Source: JAMIFN01 sp964544605 (GTDB lineage: Bacteria > Pseudomonadota > Gammaproteobacteria > Burkholderiales > Burkholderiaceae_C). Taken from it: a DNA stretch of 57,383 nucleotides. Shown piece by piece: positions 35,524-44,136 of the stretch. The position numbers and the translations under genes were made by a program. Within the stretch, counting starts at the first letter, position 1. Each line of letters begins with the position of its first letter. A model generated the notes under the pieces. The model was not told the origin of the DNA and did not search any database. It saw only the letters and a program-made list of their open reading frames with translations. The stretch spans positions 1 through 57,383 of the forward strand of contig CAZJBX010000015.1 in the NCBI GenBank assembly GCA_964544605.1, given 5' to 3'.

Positions 35524-37083
35524 TCAAGCGAATGACTTCTTGAAAGTCTCAATCGCTTGCGTCAGTTCTTTCTCGTCCTTGCCTTCTTTGTCGAAAGCTT
35601 TGTTGGCTTCGAGTCGCTCAAGCAAGGGGCCGTGGCTGGTTTTGAGGAATTGGTGCAGACCGCTCTCGAAGGGCAACACACGGGCCACTTCGATGTCGTC
35701 CATATAGCCATTGTTGGCGGCGTACAAAGACGCACCCATCAGGCTAATGGGCAGGGGGCTGTACTGGGGCTGTTTCAGCAGCTCAGTCACGCGGGCACCA
35801 CGGTCGAGCTGTTTGCGTGTGGCTTCGTCCAAGTCAGAAGCGAACTGGGCAAACGCGGCCAATTCACGGTACTGCGCCAAGTCGGTACGGATACCGCCAG
35901 ACAGACCTTTGATGAGTTTGGTTTGAGCCGAACCACCCACGCGAGATACAGAGATACCAGCGTTAATGGCGGGACGCACACCAGCGTTGAACAGGCTGGT
36001 TTCCAAGAAGATTTGGCCGTCTGTAATGGAAATCACATTCGTAGGAACGAAGGCAGAGACATCACCCGCTTGGGTTTCAATCACAGGCAGAGCCGTCAGT
36101 GAGCCGGTTTTGCCTTTGACTTCGCCTTTGGTGAAGGCTTCAACATAGTCGGCGTTCACGCGGGCAGCGCGTTCGAGCAAGCGGCTGTGGAGATAGAACA
36201 CATCGCCAGGGAAGGCTTCACGGCCTGGAGGACGGCGCAGCAGCAAAGACACTTGGCGGTAGGCCACGGCTTGCTTGGAGAGGTCGTCATACACAATCAG
36301 GGCATCTTCACCACGGTCGCGGAAGTATTCGCCCATGGTGCAACCAGAGTAAGCGGACACATATTGCATGGCCGCAGACTCAGAGGCAGAAGCGGCAACG
36401 ACAATGGTGTAGTCCATTGCGCCAGCATCTTCCAGAGCGCGCACCACATTCTTAATAGAAGACGCTTTCTGGCCGATGGCCACATAGATACAGGTCATGT
36501 TCTGACCTTTTTGGTTGATGATGGTGTCAATCGCCACGGCGGTTTTACCGGTTTGGCGGTCACCAATGATCAACTCGCGCTGGCCACGGCCTACGGGAAC
36601 CATGGAGTCGATGGATTTCAAGCCCGTTTGCATGGGCTGGTCAACCGACTGTCGTGCAATCACGCCAGGGGCAACCTTCTCAATCACATCGGTCATTTTG
36701 GCGTTGATGGGGCCTTTGCCGTCAATGGGCTGACCCAAGGCATTGACCACACGGCCAATCAGTTCAGGGCCAACGGGCACTTCCAGAATGCGGCCTGTGC
36801 ATTTCACAGTTTGGCCTTCTGCAATGTGTTCGTATTCACCCAAAATCACCGCGCCAACGGAGTCGCGCTCCAAGTTCAGCGCCAAGCCAAAAGTGGGCTG
36901 ACCATCGGCGGTGGAATTGAATTCCAACATCTCACCTTGCATGACATCAGACAGGCCGTGCACGCGCACGATGCCATCAGTCACAGACACCACAGTGCCT
37001 TGGTTACGGATATCGCTTTGAGCAGACAAGCCCTCAATGCGCGACTTGATCAAATCAGAAATTTCTGCCGGGTTGAGCTGCAT
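35524..37083 (-). CDS. atpA: ATP synthase F1 alpha subunit
   Basis: Non-catalytic nucleotide-binding subunit of F1, 519 residues from the ATG at 37083 (MQLNPAEIS, standard N-terminus; the frame opens to 37104). Walker A GDRQTGKTA near residue 169, VYDDLSKQAVAYR, and the PAINAGISVSRVGG signature are present. Confidence 0.98.
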   Translation of the reverse strand: MQLNPAEISDLIKSRIEGLSAQSDIRNQGTVVSVTDGIVRVHGLSDVMQGEMLEFNSTADGQPTFGLALNLERDSVGAVILGEYEHIAEGQTVKCTGRILEVPVGPELIGRVVNALGQPIDGKGPINAKMTDVIEKVAPGVIARQSVDQPMQTGLKSIDSMVPVGRGQRELIIGDRQTGKTAVAIDTIINQKGQNMTCIYVAIGQKASSIKNVVRALEDAGAMDYTIVVAASASESAAMQYVSAYSGCTMGEYFRDRGEDALIVYDDLSKQAVAYRQVSLLLRRPPGREAFPGDVFYLHSRLLERAARVNADYVEAFTKGEVKGKTGSLTALPVIETQAGDVSAFVPTNVISITDGQIFLETSLFNAGVRPAINAGISVSRVGGSAQTKLIKGLSGGIRTDLAQYRELAAFAQFASDLDEATRKQLDRGARVTELLKQPQYSPLPISLMGASLYAANNGYMDDIEVARVLPFESGLHQFLKTSHGPLLERLEANKAFDKEGKDEKELTQAIETFKKSFA

Positions 37084-37132
37084 AAATGCTCTCGCTTCCT
37101 TCAATAATGTTCAATACAAATGGCGTTTGGCT

Positions 37133-37654
37133 TTAAGCCAGCATGGCCGTCTTCATCTGTTCCAATCGGGCCTTGACTGAGGTGTCCAGCACCTCATCAC
37201 CCACCTCAACGCGGATGCCACCAATCAGTTCAGGCTCGATCTCAACGCGGGCATTGAGCTTGCGAGCAAAGTGCTTTTCAAGCGCTGCCACGGTGTTGCT
37301 CAGTGCCGCCGCCTCAATCGGGAAGGCGCTGTAAATCACCGCATCGCTGACGCCACTGGCCGCATTTTTCAATTGCTGGAACTGCTGAGCAATCTCAGGC
37401 AGGGCCGCCAGACGCTTGTTTTCCACCACGGTTTTGAGGAAGTTGCTCGCTTTGTCGTCGAGCTGCACTTTGGCCGCATCGCGTAGCAAGCCAAAAACTT
37501 CCTCAGGGCCGACCAAGGGGTTTGCAGCGAACTGCAACACCTCTTGCTCAGAGGCCACTTGGGCCAGCGCGGCCAACCATGGCGCTTCACTGCCCCCAAC
37601 AGAAGCGAAAAGTGCTTCAGCGTAAGGGCGTGCAATGGTTGCAAGTTCAGCCAT
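37133..37654 (-). CDS. atpH: ATP synthase F1 delta subunit
   Basis: Peripheral-stalk cap joining F1 to subunit b, 173 residues. N-terminal ATIARPYAEALF and the C-terminal IEPELIGGIRVEVGDEVLDTSV motif are diagnostic. ATG at 37654; 10 bp after atpF. Confidence 0.96.
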   Translation of the reverse strand: MAELATIARPYAEALFASVGGSEAPWLAALAQVASEQEVLQFAANPLVGPEEVFGLLRDAAKVQLDDKASNFLKTVVENKRLAALPEIAQQFQQLKNAASGVSDAVIYSAFPIEAAALSNTVAALEKHFARKLNARVEIEPELIGGIRVEVGDEVLDTSVKARLEQMKTAMLA

Positions 37655-37664
37655 GTTTCACCTC

Positions 37665-38135
37665 TTAGAGTTCGCCAGCCAAGCGGCCCAGCAAATCGGC
37701 GTGCGCCGCAGCGTCCACTTCTTTGCGCAGAATTTGCTCAGCACCTTTGACAGCCAAGGCCGCCACTTGCTCTCGCAAAACTTCACGCGCTTTCACGGTT
37801 TGCTGCTGGGCATCGGCCTGAGCCGCCGCCATGATTTTGTCTGCCTCTTGCGTGGCGCGCAGTTTGGCCTCTTCAACGATGGCCTGAGCACGGCGCTCGG
37901 CATCGGCGAGCAAACCCGCAGTCTGCTCACGATTGGCAGACAGCTCTGCTTCTACGCGCTTATTGGCATCAGCCAGTTCGGTTTTTGCTTTATCAGCAGC
38001 AGCCAAACCGTCTGCAATTTTTTGCCTGCGCTCATCGAGTGCGTTCATGATGGGGGGCCACACGAACTTCATCGTGAACAAACCCAGCAAGAAGAAAACG
38101 ACGATTTGCAGGACTAAGGTTGCATTAATGTTCAC
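37665..38135 (-). CDS. atpF: ATP synthase Fo subunit b
   Basis: Peripheral stalk, 156 residues. One N-terminal membrane helix (LVLQIVVFFLLGLFTMKFVWPP) then a long charged Ala-rich coiled coil. GTG start (the codon at 38135-38133), a minor oddity in an otherwise ATG-initiated operon. Confidence 0.96.
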   Translation of the reverse strand: MNINATLVLQIVVFFLLGLFTMKFVWPPIMNALDERRQKIADGLAAADKAKTELADANKRVEAELSANREQTAGLLADAERRAQAIVEEAKLRATQEADKIMAAAQADAQQQTVKAREVLREQVAALAVKGAEQILRKEVDAAAHADLLGRLAGEL

Positions 38136-38202
38136 TTCGCTTGTCCTTCTTCAAGTATTGTCTTCAGTCACACAAAGCAGGCGCTGGGCCTGCTCTTGGG
38201 GC

Positions 38203-38445
38203 TTAGGCAACAAATGGGTTGGCGAAGGCAAACAGCAGAGCGATGGCCACACCGATCAAGAAGGCCGCGTCAATCAGACCAGCCAAAATGAACATTTTGG
38301 TTTGCAGGCTGTTCATCAGCTCAGGTTGACGAGCAGAAGACTCGAGGAATTTACCGCCCATGATGGCGATACCGATAGATGCGCCAATAGCGCCCAGACC
38401 AACGATGATGCCGCAAGCGAGTGCTACAAAACCCAAAACTTCCAT
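38203..38445 (-). CDS. atpE: ATP synthase Fo subunit c
   Basis: Proteolipid ring subunit, 80 residues, two helices joined by a polar ARQPEL loop. The ion-binding acid is the Asp in AGLIDAAFLIG of helix 2. The Gly repeat GLGAIGASIGIAIMGG lines helix 1. Absence of an obvious Na+-type Ser/Thr next to the acid suggests proton use. ATG at 38445. Confidence 0.96.
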   Translation of the reverse strand: MEVLGFVALACGIIVGLGAIGASIGIAIMGGKFLESSARQPELMNSLQTKMFILAGLIDAAFLIGVAIALLFAFANPFVA

Positions 38446-38507
38446 GATTGCTCCTTAAAGGGATGAAATAAAAAAGAAAGAAAAAGAAAACAGTCTTGGC
38501 CTCTGCC

Positions 38508-39449
38508 TTAGTGGGCATCGTGCGCTTGACCAATGTAAATCAGGGTCAACATCATGAAGATGAAAGCCTGAAGGGTAATGATCAGAATGTGGAACGCGGC
38601 CCACACCCAACCAGCAATGATATGGCCAAGACCCATACCAATTCCGCCGCCAACGCCCATATTCAGGGCAACACCGCCCATCAAAGCAATCAGCATAAAG
38701 ACCAGCTCACCGGCAAACATATTGCCGAAAAGTCGCATACCGTGAGACACCGTTTTGGCCACAAATTCAATGATTTGCATGGCAAAGTTCAGCACACCCA
38801 GAACAAGAGCCGCAATGGGGTTTTTGCTGCCGCCGAAGGGGGCTGTGACCAGCTCATGGCTCCAGCCGCCGATGCCTTTGATTTTCAGGCTGTAGAAGAA
38901 GCAGACCAGCAAAATAGTGGAGGACAGGCCCAAAGTGGTGGACAAATCAGCCGTAGGCAGGAAGCGGATGGCCGCATGTTCATTGCCAGTGATTTTGGCC
39001 CAGGCCACAGGAATCAAATCCACGGGCAGCAAGTCCATGGCGTTCATGAGGAAAATCCACACAAACACAGTCAAGGCCAAAGGCGCGACGAATTTGCGAC
39101 TTTTCTCGTTGGCAATCACGCTCTTGGCTTGGTCTTCGACCATTTCCACCAGCATCTCAACCGCAGCTTGGAAGCGGCTGGGCACGCCTGCCGTGGCTTT
39201 GCGCGTAGCCATCCACAACAACAAACACCCCACAATGCCCAGCACGATGCTGAAAATCATGGAGTCGAGGTTGAAGATAGAGAAATCGATGATTTTCTCT
39301 TGGGTCACATTGTTAAAGGCAAAGTCTTTTTGCCAGTGCAACAAGTGGTGTTGAATATATTCACTTGCGGTGGGCGCAGCATGAGACGCCGCAGCAGCGG
39401 GCAAATCTCCTAGGGCCACTTCAGCAGTCAATTCTGCCGGTTCACTCAT
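38508..39449 (-). CDS. atpB: ATP synthase Fo subunit a
   Basis: Stator membrane subunit with the proton half-channels, 313 residues. Key Arg in HGMRLFGNMFAGE and the Glu/His-containing last helix (HIIAGWVWAAFHILIIT with LQAFIFMMLTLIY) are in place. The ATG at 39449 has AAGGTG upstream; a GTG at 39458 gives three more residues. The N-terminus is long and Ala-rich compared with E. coli, normal for this order. Confidence 0.96.
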   Translation of the reverse strand: MSEPAELTAEVALGDLPAAAASHAAPTASEYIQHHLLHWQKDFAFNNVTQEKIIDFSIFNLDSMIFSIVLGIVGCLLLWMATRKATAGVPSRFQAAVEMLVEMVEDQAKSVIANEKSRKFVAPLALTVFVWIFLMNAMDLLPVDLIPVAWAKITGNEHAAIRFLPTADLSTTLGLSSTILLVCFFYSLKIKGIGGWSHELVTAPFGGSKNPIAALVLGVLNFAMQIIEFVAKTVSHGMRLFGNMFAGELVFMLIALMGGVALNMGVGGGIGMGLGHIIAGWVWAAFHILIITLQAFIFMMLTLIYIGQAHDAH

Positions 39450-39464
39450 TTCAATCACCTTGAC

Positions 39465-39950
39465 TTATTTGAGAGCCTGCGCCCCGCGTCGGTGTTGCAG
39501 CCAAGCTGCCAGCCACCCCGCCTTGAGCACCAACACAAAGGCCAGCAAAAGCGCCAGCCAGTGGGTTGTTTTGAGGCCCCATGCCAGCCCCCCGAGGAGC
39601 GCCAGCGTTAAAACCAGTTTGCCAATTTCCCAAGCAAACAGGCGCAGCAACCAAGTTGCCGAATCCGTTTGCCCGATGCTTCGCCCCACCCCCCAAACCA
39701 TGAGGCGCTGCGGCAGCAATACCGCCACCACACCCACCAGCACCGAAGGCCAAGCCTCTGCGCCGAAAGCAAGCACCAGCATGGGCACAATCAGCAGCGC
39801 CAGCAGCAACTGGCCATACCAAATGTGCAGCACATTCAGGGGCGGCTGGCTGTGCATCAGGGCCTGCGCCTTGTTGCGATCCAGTGGCTCAGGCCAGTTT
39901 TGCTGTTCATCCAGCTCGCTGTCCAGCCAAGCCTCAGGCTGTGTTGCCAT
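39465..39950 (-). CDS. atpI: ATP synthase subunit I (assembly factor)
   Basis: A 161-residue four-helix membrane protein at the head of the operon; helps assemble the c ring. Sequence is poorly conserved; identity rests on position, the helix pattern, and WLLRLFAWEIGKLVLTLALL and family-like HWLALLLAFVLVLKAGWLA segments. The operon promoter should lie in 39951-40093. Confidence 0.88.
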   Translation of the reverse strand: MATQPEAWLDSELDEQQNWPEPLDRNKAQALMHSQPPLNVLHIWYGQLLLALLIVPMLVLAFGAEAWPSVLVGVVAVLLPQRLMVWGVGRSIGQTDSATWLLRLFAWEIGKLVLTLALLGGLAWGLKTTHWLALLLAFVLVLKAGWLAAWLQHRRGAQALK

Positions 39951-40093
39951 ATCGCCCCCGCTTTGGTGTTCGCTCAGGTTTTACGCGCCTTTGAAGCGCC
40001 TGTTTTGCCCCGTAAAAACAGGCCAAAACGCAGCAAAGGTGGTTTGCGAAAAGCCCTAGATTATAGGGCATATTGCGCATAAAAACGCAGTGT

Positions 40094-40816
40094 TCATGCG
40101 CCGCGCTTGCTGCGCTGCAAGTCCACGCCGAGTTGCTTGAGCTTGCGGTAGAGGTGGGTACGCTCAAGGCCGGTTTTTTCGGCAACGCGGGTCATGGAAC
40201 CCGATTCGCGCTGCAAATGGAACTCGAAATAGGCTTTTTCAAACAAATCGCGGGCTTCGCGCAGCGGCATATCAAGGTCGAAAGTGCGCTCATGCTCAGC
40301 CAAAGGTTGAACCGGCAGTGGCGCAGGCATTTGCTGCACCCCATTGGCATCGGCCACGGCGCTCGCGCTGATGGCTGGCTCGGGCGCGCCCATGAGCTTG
40401 GCCGCAGCGGCCTCAGGCATGGCCGAGCGCAGGGCTTTTTGGCGCGCGTTGCGGTCCAGCCCTTCTTCCACCGTTTTCAGCAGTTTTTGCAGGGTAATGG
40501 GTTTTTCAAGAAAGGCGTGGGCGCCGATTTTGGTGGCTTCCACGGCGGTGTCGATGGTGGCGTGGCCACTCATCATGATGACGGGCATATTGAGCAGCCC
40601 ATTGGCCAGCCATTCTTTGAGCAGGGTCACGCCGTCGGTGTCGGGCATCCAGATGTCGAGCAGCACCAAATCAAAAGCTTGCTTGGCGTTTTGCCTGACC
40701 TCGCGGGCGCTTTGGGCGTTTTCAGCCAATTCAACGGTGTGGCCTTCGTCATGCAAGATTTCAAACAGCAAATCGCGTATGCCCAGCTCGTCATCAACCA
40801 CCAAAATGTTTGCCAT
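40094..40816 (-). CDS. Response regulator with receiver and Fis-type HTH (NtrX-like, no AAA domain)
   Basis: 240 residues from the ATG at 40816 (GAGGAA upstream). Receiver domain at 1-125: acidic pocket ILVVDDE, phospho-Asp in LVLLDIWMPD, Thr/Ser in MMSGHAT and Lys in EKPITL. A ~60-residue variable linker, then a Fis-type HTH (MTRVAEKTGLERTHLYRKLKQLG). The NtrX of other bacteria has a sigma-54 AAA+ domain in the middle; it is absent here, so it cannot open sigma-54 promoters itself. Partner is the NtrY-like kinase just upstream. Confidence 0.9.
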   Translation of the reverse strand: MANILVVDDELGIRDLLFEILHDEGHTVELAENAQSAREVRQNAKQAFDLVLLDIWMPDTDGVTLLKEWLANGLLNMPVIMMSGHATIDTAVEATKIGAHAFLEKPITLQKLLKTVEEGLDRNARQKALRSAMPEAAAAKLMGAPEPAISASAVADANGVQQMPAPLPVQPLAEHERTFDLDMPLREARDLFEKAYFEFHLQRESGSMTRVAEKTGLERTHLYRKLKQLGVDLQRSKRGA

Positions 40817-40999
40817 GAATTCCTCTTCTGTATGGCCTGGGCACAGTTTGTAAAGTGTGCCCTCCCTGCAACGCAGCCGCAGTGCGGCAAAAACGCAACA
40901 ATTATGGCGCAGCATTTTGTTGTTTTTACACCATAGAAACCCTAATACGCCACGCAATCGTGGGCTTTGCGGCATTTTTCGCGCTGAGCTGGGGCGGGT

Positions 41000-43453
41000 T
41001 TACAGGCCAGGCAGTTCTTTTTGCCCATCGGCCACGCGCAGCGCCAGGCTAATTTGTGCGCCCGCGCCGGGGCCATCTTCACTGGCGGGCAAATTGCTGA
41101 CATCCAGCGGCGCGCCGTGTTCGTCGGCGATTTTCTTCACTACCACCAAGCCCAGCCCCGTGCCTTTGCTTTTGCTGGTGATATAGGGCTCGAAAATGCG
41201 TGGCAACAGTTTTTCAGGGATGCCGCCGCCGTTGTCGCGCACGCTCAGGCGCAGGCGCTCGGCGTGGCTGCTCAGCTCGGTGCGCACCCACACTTGCGGC
41301 GCTTGCGGCTCGGCCATATCTTGCGCCAACTCAGCCTCGTAGCGGCTCACGGCCGCATCTTGGGCGTTTTGCACCAAGTTATGCACCACTTGGCGCAGTT
41401 GTTGGCCATCGCCCCAAATCTGCGGCGCATCGGCCTGCAATTGCCAATGCACCTGCGTGGGCGTGTTCGCGTAGAGGCCCTCAAGGCTGCGCAGCAAGGC
41501 GTGCAAATCCATGCGCTCAAGCTGGGTGGTGGGCAGGCGAGCAAAGTCACGGAATTCATCGAGCATACGGCTGAGCGCCTGCACCTGCTCAACAATGGTG
41601 GCCACATACTTGCTCAGCATTTGGGCATCGGCCGTATCGAGCTTGCGGCTGAGTTTGTGCTCCAGGCGCTCGGCAGATAGCTGAATCGGCGTGAGCGGGT
41701 TTTTGAACTCATGCGCCAAGCGCCGCGCCATTTCAGACCACGCCTGACTGCGTTGGCCTGAGGCCACGGCGGTGATGTCGTCGAGCACCAAAAGCTGCCG
41801 CCCCGCGCCCGGACGCAGACCCAAGCTCTCATCAGCCCACGGCGCTTGCCAATGGTCGTTGATTAAATCGCCGGCATCGGCGGGCATTTGCAACAACACA
41901 CCTCGCGCCAAAATGACGCGCACTTCGACCGCCTGTGCGCCGTGGGCCGTGGGCGGCGGGCCGCTGTCTTGCAGCTCAAAGCTGTGCTCCCAGAAGTTGT
42001 TTTGCTGCGGGTTTTCAAGCAAAGAGGCAAAGCGCTCGCGCACCTGCTGGGCGAAATCAGCCAGCTCGGCAATGCTGCCCAAAGGCCGCCCCATATGCGC
42101 TACCAAAGAGTGGCGCAGCACCCGCGTGGTGCTGGCGTTGGCACTGAGGATGCGGCCCTCGTCATCGAGCACCACCACGCCCGCCGATTGGTTGTCCAAA
42201 ATCGCTTGCAAATCACTTTTTGCGCCTTCCAACTGGCGCAGCGAAGCCTGCCTTTGCTGCTCAGCGCGGGCCAAGTCTTGCGTCATGCGGGCAAACGATT
42301 GCGTCAAATCGCTCAGCTCATCGCCCAATTGCATTTGCTGCGTCACCGCCACTTGGCCTTGCAAATCTCCCGCCGCCAGTTTGTTCACACCCTCGTTGAG
42401 CAAAAGCAAGGGCCGCATGAGGCGGTTGCTCAACAGCACGGCCAGCAAAATCGCCGCAAACAAAGCCAATATCAGGCTCAGGCTCAAAGTGCCGATATAC
42501 ATGCGCCGCAGCCCCTCACGGGCCAGCGCGCGCTCTTGGTGCTCGCGGTAGGCGGTTTGCACTTGCAGGGCATTGTGTATCAGCTCGGCAGGCAACCGCT
42601 GCACCACATGCAGCATTTGCCCTTGGCCACTGCCTTGCAAATTCAGACGCGGGTTGGCCTCGGGGCGCAGCCGCGCCCACAAATGCAAATAGGCCGCCGC
42701 ACTCGGGCGGGCCTCATTCAACTCATCCAATCCCTCAATTTGTGTGCTGTAACCACGCTGCCCCAGCTCCAGCAGCACGGCATCGTCTGGCCCTTGCGGT
42801 GCCAGCTCAAAGCGCGAAGTGCCCAGCGCCGCTTGCAATTGCCCCTGCGCCGACCACAGTTGCAAATCATCAGCCCGCAATTGCTCGCTCAGGCGCTGCA
42901 AACTCGGCCCATACAAAGCTTGCTCGGCCCAATCTCCTGTGGCCACCTTGGCGCGTTGCACCAATTCCAGCGCCAGATTGTCCAGAGTGCCCGCACCCAA
43001 ATTCAAGCCCGCTTGCAACGCGCCTTCCACCTCTTGGTCAAACCAGTGGTCCAAAGAGCGCACCACAAACTGATAAGACACGGCATACATCACGCCGCCG
43101 GGCAGCAGACCAACCAAGGCAAAAGTCATGGCCAGTTTGAGCATCAGGCGCGCGCCAAATTTGCCTTGGCGCAGGCGCTGCACCAAGCGCCACAAGCCCC
43201 ACAGCACAATGCCCAGCAGCAAAGCGCCCACGCCCATATTGATAGAGAGCAGGGTCTGGTAATGGCGTTCAAACAGGTTTTGCTTGTGGCTCACCACCAG
43301 CAGCAAAAACAGCAAGCTGCCCAAAGTGACCAAGCCCACAGCCGCCGTCAGCAGCACCAGCACGGGCAAACTGCGCAGGCGGTGCAGCGGCCCATCTGAG
43401 CCGCGCCACAAACGCCGCAACAAGCGACTCAGGCCGCCGCCGCTGGGCTTCAT
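41000..43453 (-). CDS. NtrY-like sensor histidine kinase
   Basis: 817 residues from the ATG at 43453: N-terminal membrane helices (about four in the first ~130), a large periplasmic or extracytosolic region, another helix (~330-350), HAMP (RLMRPLLLLNEGVNKLAAGDLQ), PAS, dimerisation domain with phospho-His in ARRLAHEFKNPLTPIQLSAERL (split here: His in LAHEFKNP), and HATPase motifs N (NLVQNAQDA), G1 (DNGGGIPE) and G2 (GTGLGLVVV). Start ATG overlaps the DUF4390 stop (ATGA), so the genes are translationally coupled. Signal unknown; NtrY proteins relate to nitrogen or redox sensing. Confidence 0.93.
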   Translation of the reverse strand: MKPSGGGLSRLLRRLWRGSDGPLHRLRSLPVLVLLTAAVGLVTLGSLLFLLLVVSHKQNLFERHYQTLLSINMGVGALLLGIVLWGLWRLVQRLRQGKFGARLMLKLAMTFALVGLLPGGVMYAVSYQFVVRSLDHWFDQEVEGALQAGLNLGAGTLDNLALELVQRAKVATGDWAEQALYGPSLQRLSEQLRADDLQLWSAQGQLQAALGTSRFELAPQGPDDAVLLELGQRGYSTQIEGLDELNEARPSAAAYLHLWARLRPEANPRLNLQGSGQGQMLHVVQRLPAELIHNALQVQTAYREHQERALAREGLRRMYIGTLSLSLILALFAAILLAVLLSNRLMRPLLLLNEGVNKLAAGDLQGQVAVTQQMQLGDELSDLTQSFARMTQDLARAEQQRQASLRQLEGAKSDLQAILDNQSAGVVVLDDEGRILSANASTTRVLRHSLVAHMGRPLGSIAELADFAQQVRERFASLLENPQQNNFWEHSFELQDSGPPPTAHGAQAVEVRVILARGVLLQMPADAGDLINDHWQAPWADESLGLRPGAGRQLLVLDDITAVASGQRSQAWSEMARRLAHEFKNPLTPIQLSAERLEHKLSRKLDTADAQMLSKYVATIVEQVQALSRMLDEFRDFARLPTTQLERMDLHALLRSLEGLYANTPTQVHWQLQADAPQIWGDGQQLRQVVHNLVQNAQDAAVSRYEAELAQDMAEPQAPQVWVRTELSSHAERLRLSVRDNGGGIPEKLLPRIFEPYITSKSKGTGLGLVVVKKIADEHGAPLDVSNLPASEDGPGAGAQISLALRVADGQKELPGL

Positions 43454-44136
43454 TGCATGGGCAGGGCGGGCCACACCCCTTTGCGGCTGGCGCGCGCGTC
43501 AATCTTCCATTCGCTTTGCGCGTTCAGGCCAATTTGAAAGGGCTTGGGCAATTGCGCCAAGTCAAGGTAGAAGTGGAAATGCACCTCGTAATCTTGCCCT
43601 GCCTTCAGGCGCTGCGCTGGCGCAATCGTCCAGCTATTGATGTGGCGCACGGCGACCAAAGCCTCGTCAAGGCTGGCATAAGTCAGGCGCAAATTGACCT
43701 CCGCACTGCCACCGCCATGCAGGGGCGTGAGCTGCCAGCGCCGCGACAAGGGCGAATACGACAGGCGCATACGGCGCTCAGCGCGGGCGATTTTGCCGTC
43801 GCGCCAATACCAGCGCGGGCTGCGCACATCGGCACGCGCCACAAAATGCAGGGGCACGCCTTTGTGCAAAGCATCTTGCAAAGCCTGCCCCAAGCCGAAA
43901 TCCAAACTGGCGCTCAATTGCAGGCCATCGGCCTCAGGCGAGAGCTGCCACTGCCGCACTTTAGCGTCGCGCACCTCGGCGCTGGTTTGCATTTTTGCCT
44001 GCACCTTTGCTTGCGCTTGGGCGGGCGCTGGCACGCAGCACAGGCCGACCACTAGCAGCCAACTGCACAGCAGCAGCCCTAGGCTGGGCAGCCTGCGGCG
44101 TAGCGTGTTTTTCCAGCAAGGCGTAGTAAAAACCAT
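43450..44136 (-). CDS. DUF4390 exported protein
   Basis: 228 residues from the ATG at 44136. A signal peptide (basic NTLRRRLPS then LGLLLCSWLLVVGLCC, cleavage near AQAQA) precedes a beta-rich DUF4390 domain: LSASLDFGLGQALQDALHKGVPL, RWYWRDGKIA, RMRLSYSPLSRRWQL, HFHFYLDLAQLPKPFQIG. Function unknown. The first ~58 codons overlap the 3' end of rsmB in another frame; the stop overlaps the kinase start. The three-gene order rsmB-DUF4390-kinase suggests one operon. Confidence 0.88.
   Translation of the reverse strand: MVFTTPCWKNTLRRRLPSLGLLLCSWLLVVGLCCVPAPAQAQAKVQAKMQTSAEVRDAKVRQWQLSPEADGLQLSASLDFGLGQALQDALHKGVPLHFVARADVRSPRWYWRDGKIARAERRMRLSYSPLSRRWQLTPLHGGGSAEVNLRLTYASLDEALVAVRHINSWTIAPAQRLKAGQDYEVHFHFYLDLAQLPKPFQIGLNAQSEWKIDARASRKGVWPALPMQ

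Noticed and set aside
36187..37107. 306-residue + strand frame across atpA
   Set aside because: Antisense to a certain gene; no start signal or family.
41888..43399. 503-residue open frame on the + strand
   Set aside because: Antisense shadow of the NtrY-like kinase; very Gln/His-rich, no family match.
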